Assembly: GCA_963706785.1 (NCBI GenBank)
Contig: CAVPNJ010000004.1
Location: forward strand, 1 to 64,000
DNA: 64,000 bases
Direction: 5' to 3'
Source of the DNA: Pollutimonas sp963706785
GTDB taxonomy: Bacteria > Pseudomonadota > Gammaproteobacteria > Burkholderiales > Burkholderiaceae_B
A model generated the notes under the pieces. The model searched no databases, was not told the origin of the DNA, and was given only the letters and a program-made list of their open reading frames with translations. This document shows positions 63,768 through 64,000 of the stretch, in pieces. The position numbers were made by a program, and so were the translations under genes. Each line of letters starts with the position of its first letter. The first letter of the stretch is position 1.

Positions 63768-64000
63768 GACATTCACCTTTAACAGTAATAACGCGCACGG
63801 AGGAAACGAATATTTCTTTATAGACATCCAAGCCGCGACGGCTGATGGCTTTCGAATGCCGCAGCAAGGCCTAGCAGTGACGGTAGCCGCTATCGGAACG
63901 CTGGCAACCGTTGACAGCAATGGCCATACCAGGCCGCCGATTGTCATCGGGCTGGCGACTGGGCCATAAATTTTGGCAATCAGGTTAAGAAAGCAGCGCC

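Noticed and set aside
1..64000. CRISPR arrays, insertion sequences, prophage or integrase genes
   Set aside because: No regularly spaced repeats, transposase or integrase motifs or terminal inverted repeats were found on reading both strands.

Overview
The window looks like a chromosomal segment from a beta-proteobacterium of the Alcaligenaceae (Bordetella / Pusillimonas / Achromobacter-like). This is judged from the protein types: two periplasmic Bug-type binding proteins, the ubiUVT + hemN + Crp/Fnr anaerobic set, HU followed by tRNA-Val, and many LysR regulators. Base composition is moderately GC-rich. I ran no database search, so the genus is inference. No rRNA, CRISPR array, integrase or transposase was recognised.

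Layout. (1) 1-2.8 kb: a VRR-NUC nuclease (cut by the window edge) overlapping a Cas4-like-nuclease/XPD-type helicase, probably a DNA repair pair. (2) 2.9-4.1 kb: a YbfB-type MFS transporter. (3) 4.1-16.4 kb, minus strand: a tightly packed operon of about eleven genes. It reads fumarylacetoacetate-hydrolase-like protein, alpha/beta hydrolase, amidohydrolase, LivH, LivM, LivK, LivG, a LivF ATPase fused to a Tm-1-like domain, a Tm-1-partner TIM-barrel protein, flotillin and an SRPBCC protein. A divergent TetR regulator (16.6 kb) and a strong 14-bp inverted repeat sit at its head. The substrate is unknown. (4) 17.3-25.4 kb: an anaerobic-metabolism block with ubiT (truncated), ubiV, ubiU, a flavin oxidoreductase, a DUF2249 protein, a polytopic membrane protein, a Dnr/Fnr-type regulator, ybaN and hemN, with FNR-like boxes. 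(5) 25.4-29.9 kb: LysR, DODA-type dioxygenase, 7Fe ferredoxin, SDR and a Tat-signal alpha-hydroxy-acid oxidase. (6) 30.1-36.1 kb: a complete mrpACDEFG cation/proton antiporter operon, then a small secreted protein. (7) 36.9-42.9 kb, minus: Kup potassium transporter with a two-component system, then tonB-exbB-exbD behind a Fur-like box. (8) 43.2-46.5 kb: amidase + Bug protein with a divergent LysR. (9) 46.6-53.2 kb: tRNA-Val, HU, a PLP sulfhydrylase-type enzyme, rlmB, rnr, tRNA-Leu, a GNAT protein and sugE behind a guanidine-II (mini-ykkC) riboswitch. (10) 53.3-64 kb: a glutamate-synthase-like flavoprotein, tRNA-Met, small lipoproteins, the catechol ortho-cleavage genes (catR, bug, catC, pcaD, catB), a DUF2164 protein, a glutaredoxin-like protein, a ParB-like protein with DnaA boxes upstream, and an HdeD-family protein.

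A window-wide oddity: at least nine genes (helicase, flotillin, membrane protein at 21.4 kb, DODA, mrpD, the small secreted protein at 36.3 kb, kup, exbB, exbD, catB) are each interrupted by apparent single-base indels, several in short G/C runs, while the remaining coding sequence in each stays intact. Unpolished sequencing error is the most economical explanation. If the indels are real, this genome is undergoing striking gene decay. ubiT is different: its C-terminal half is missing from all frames.
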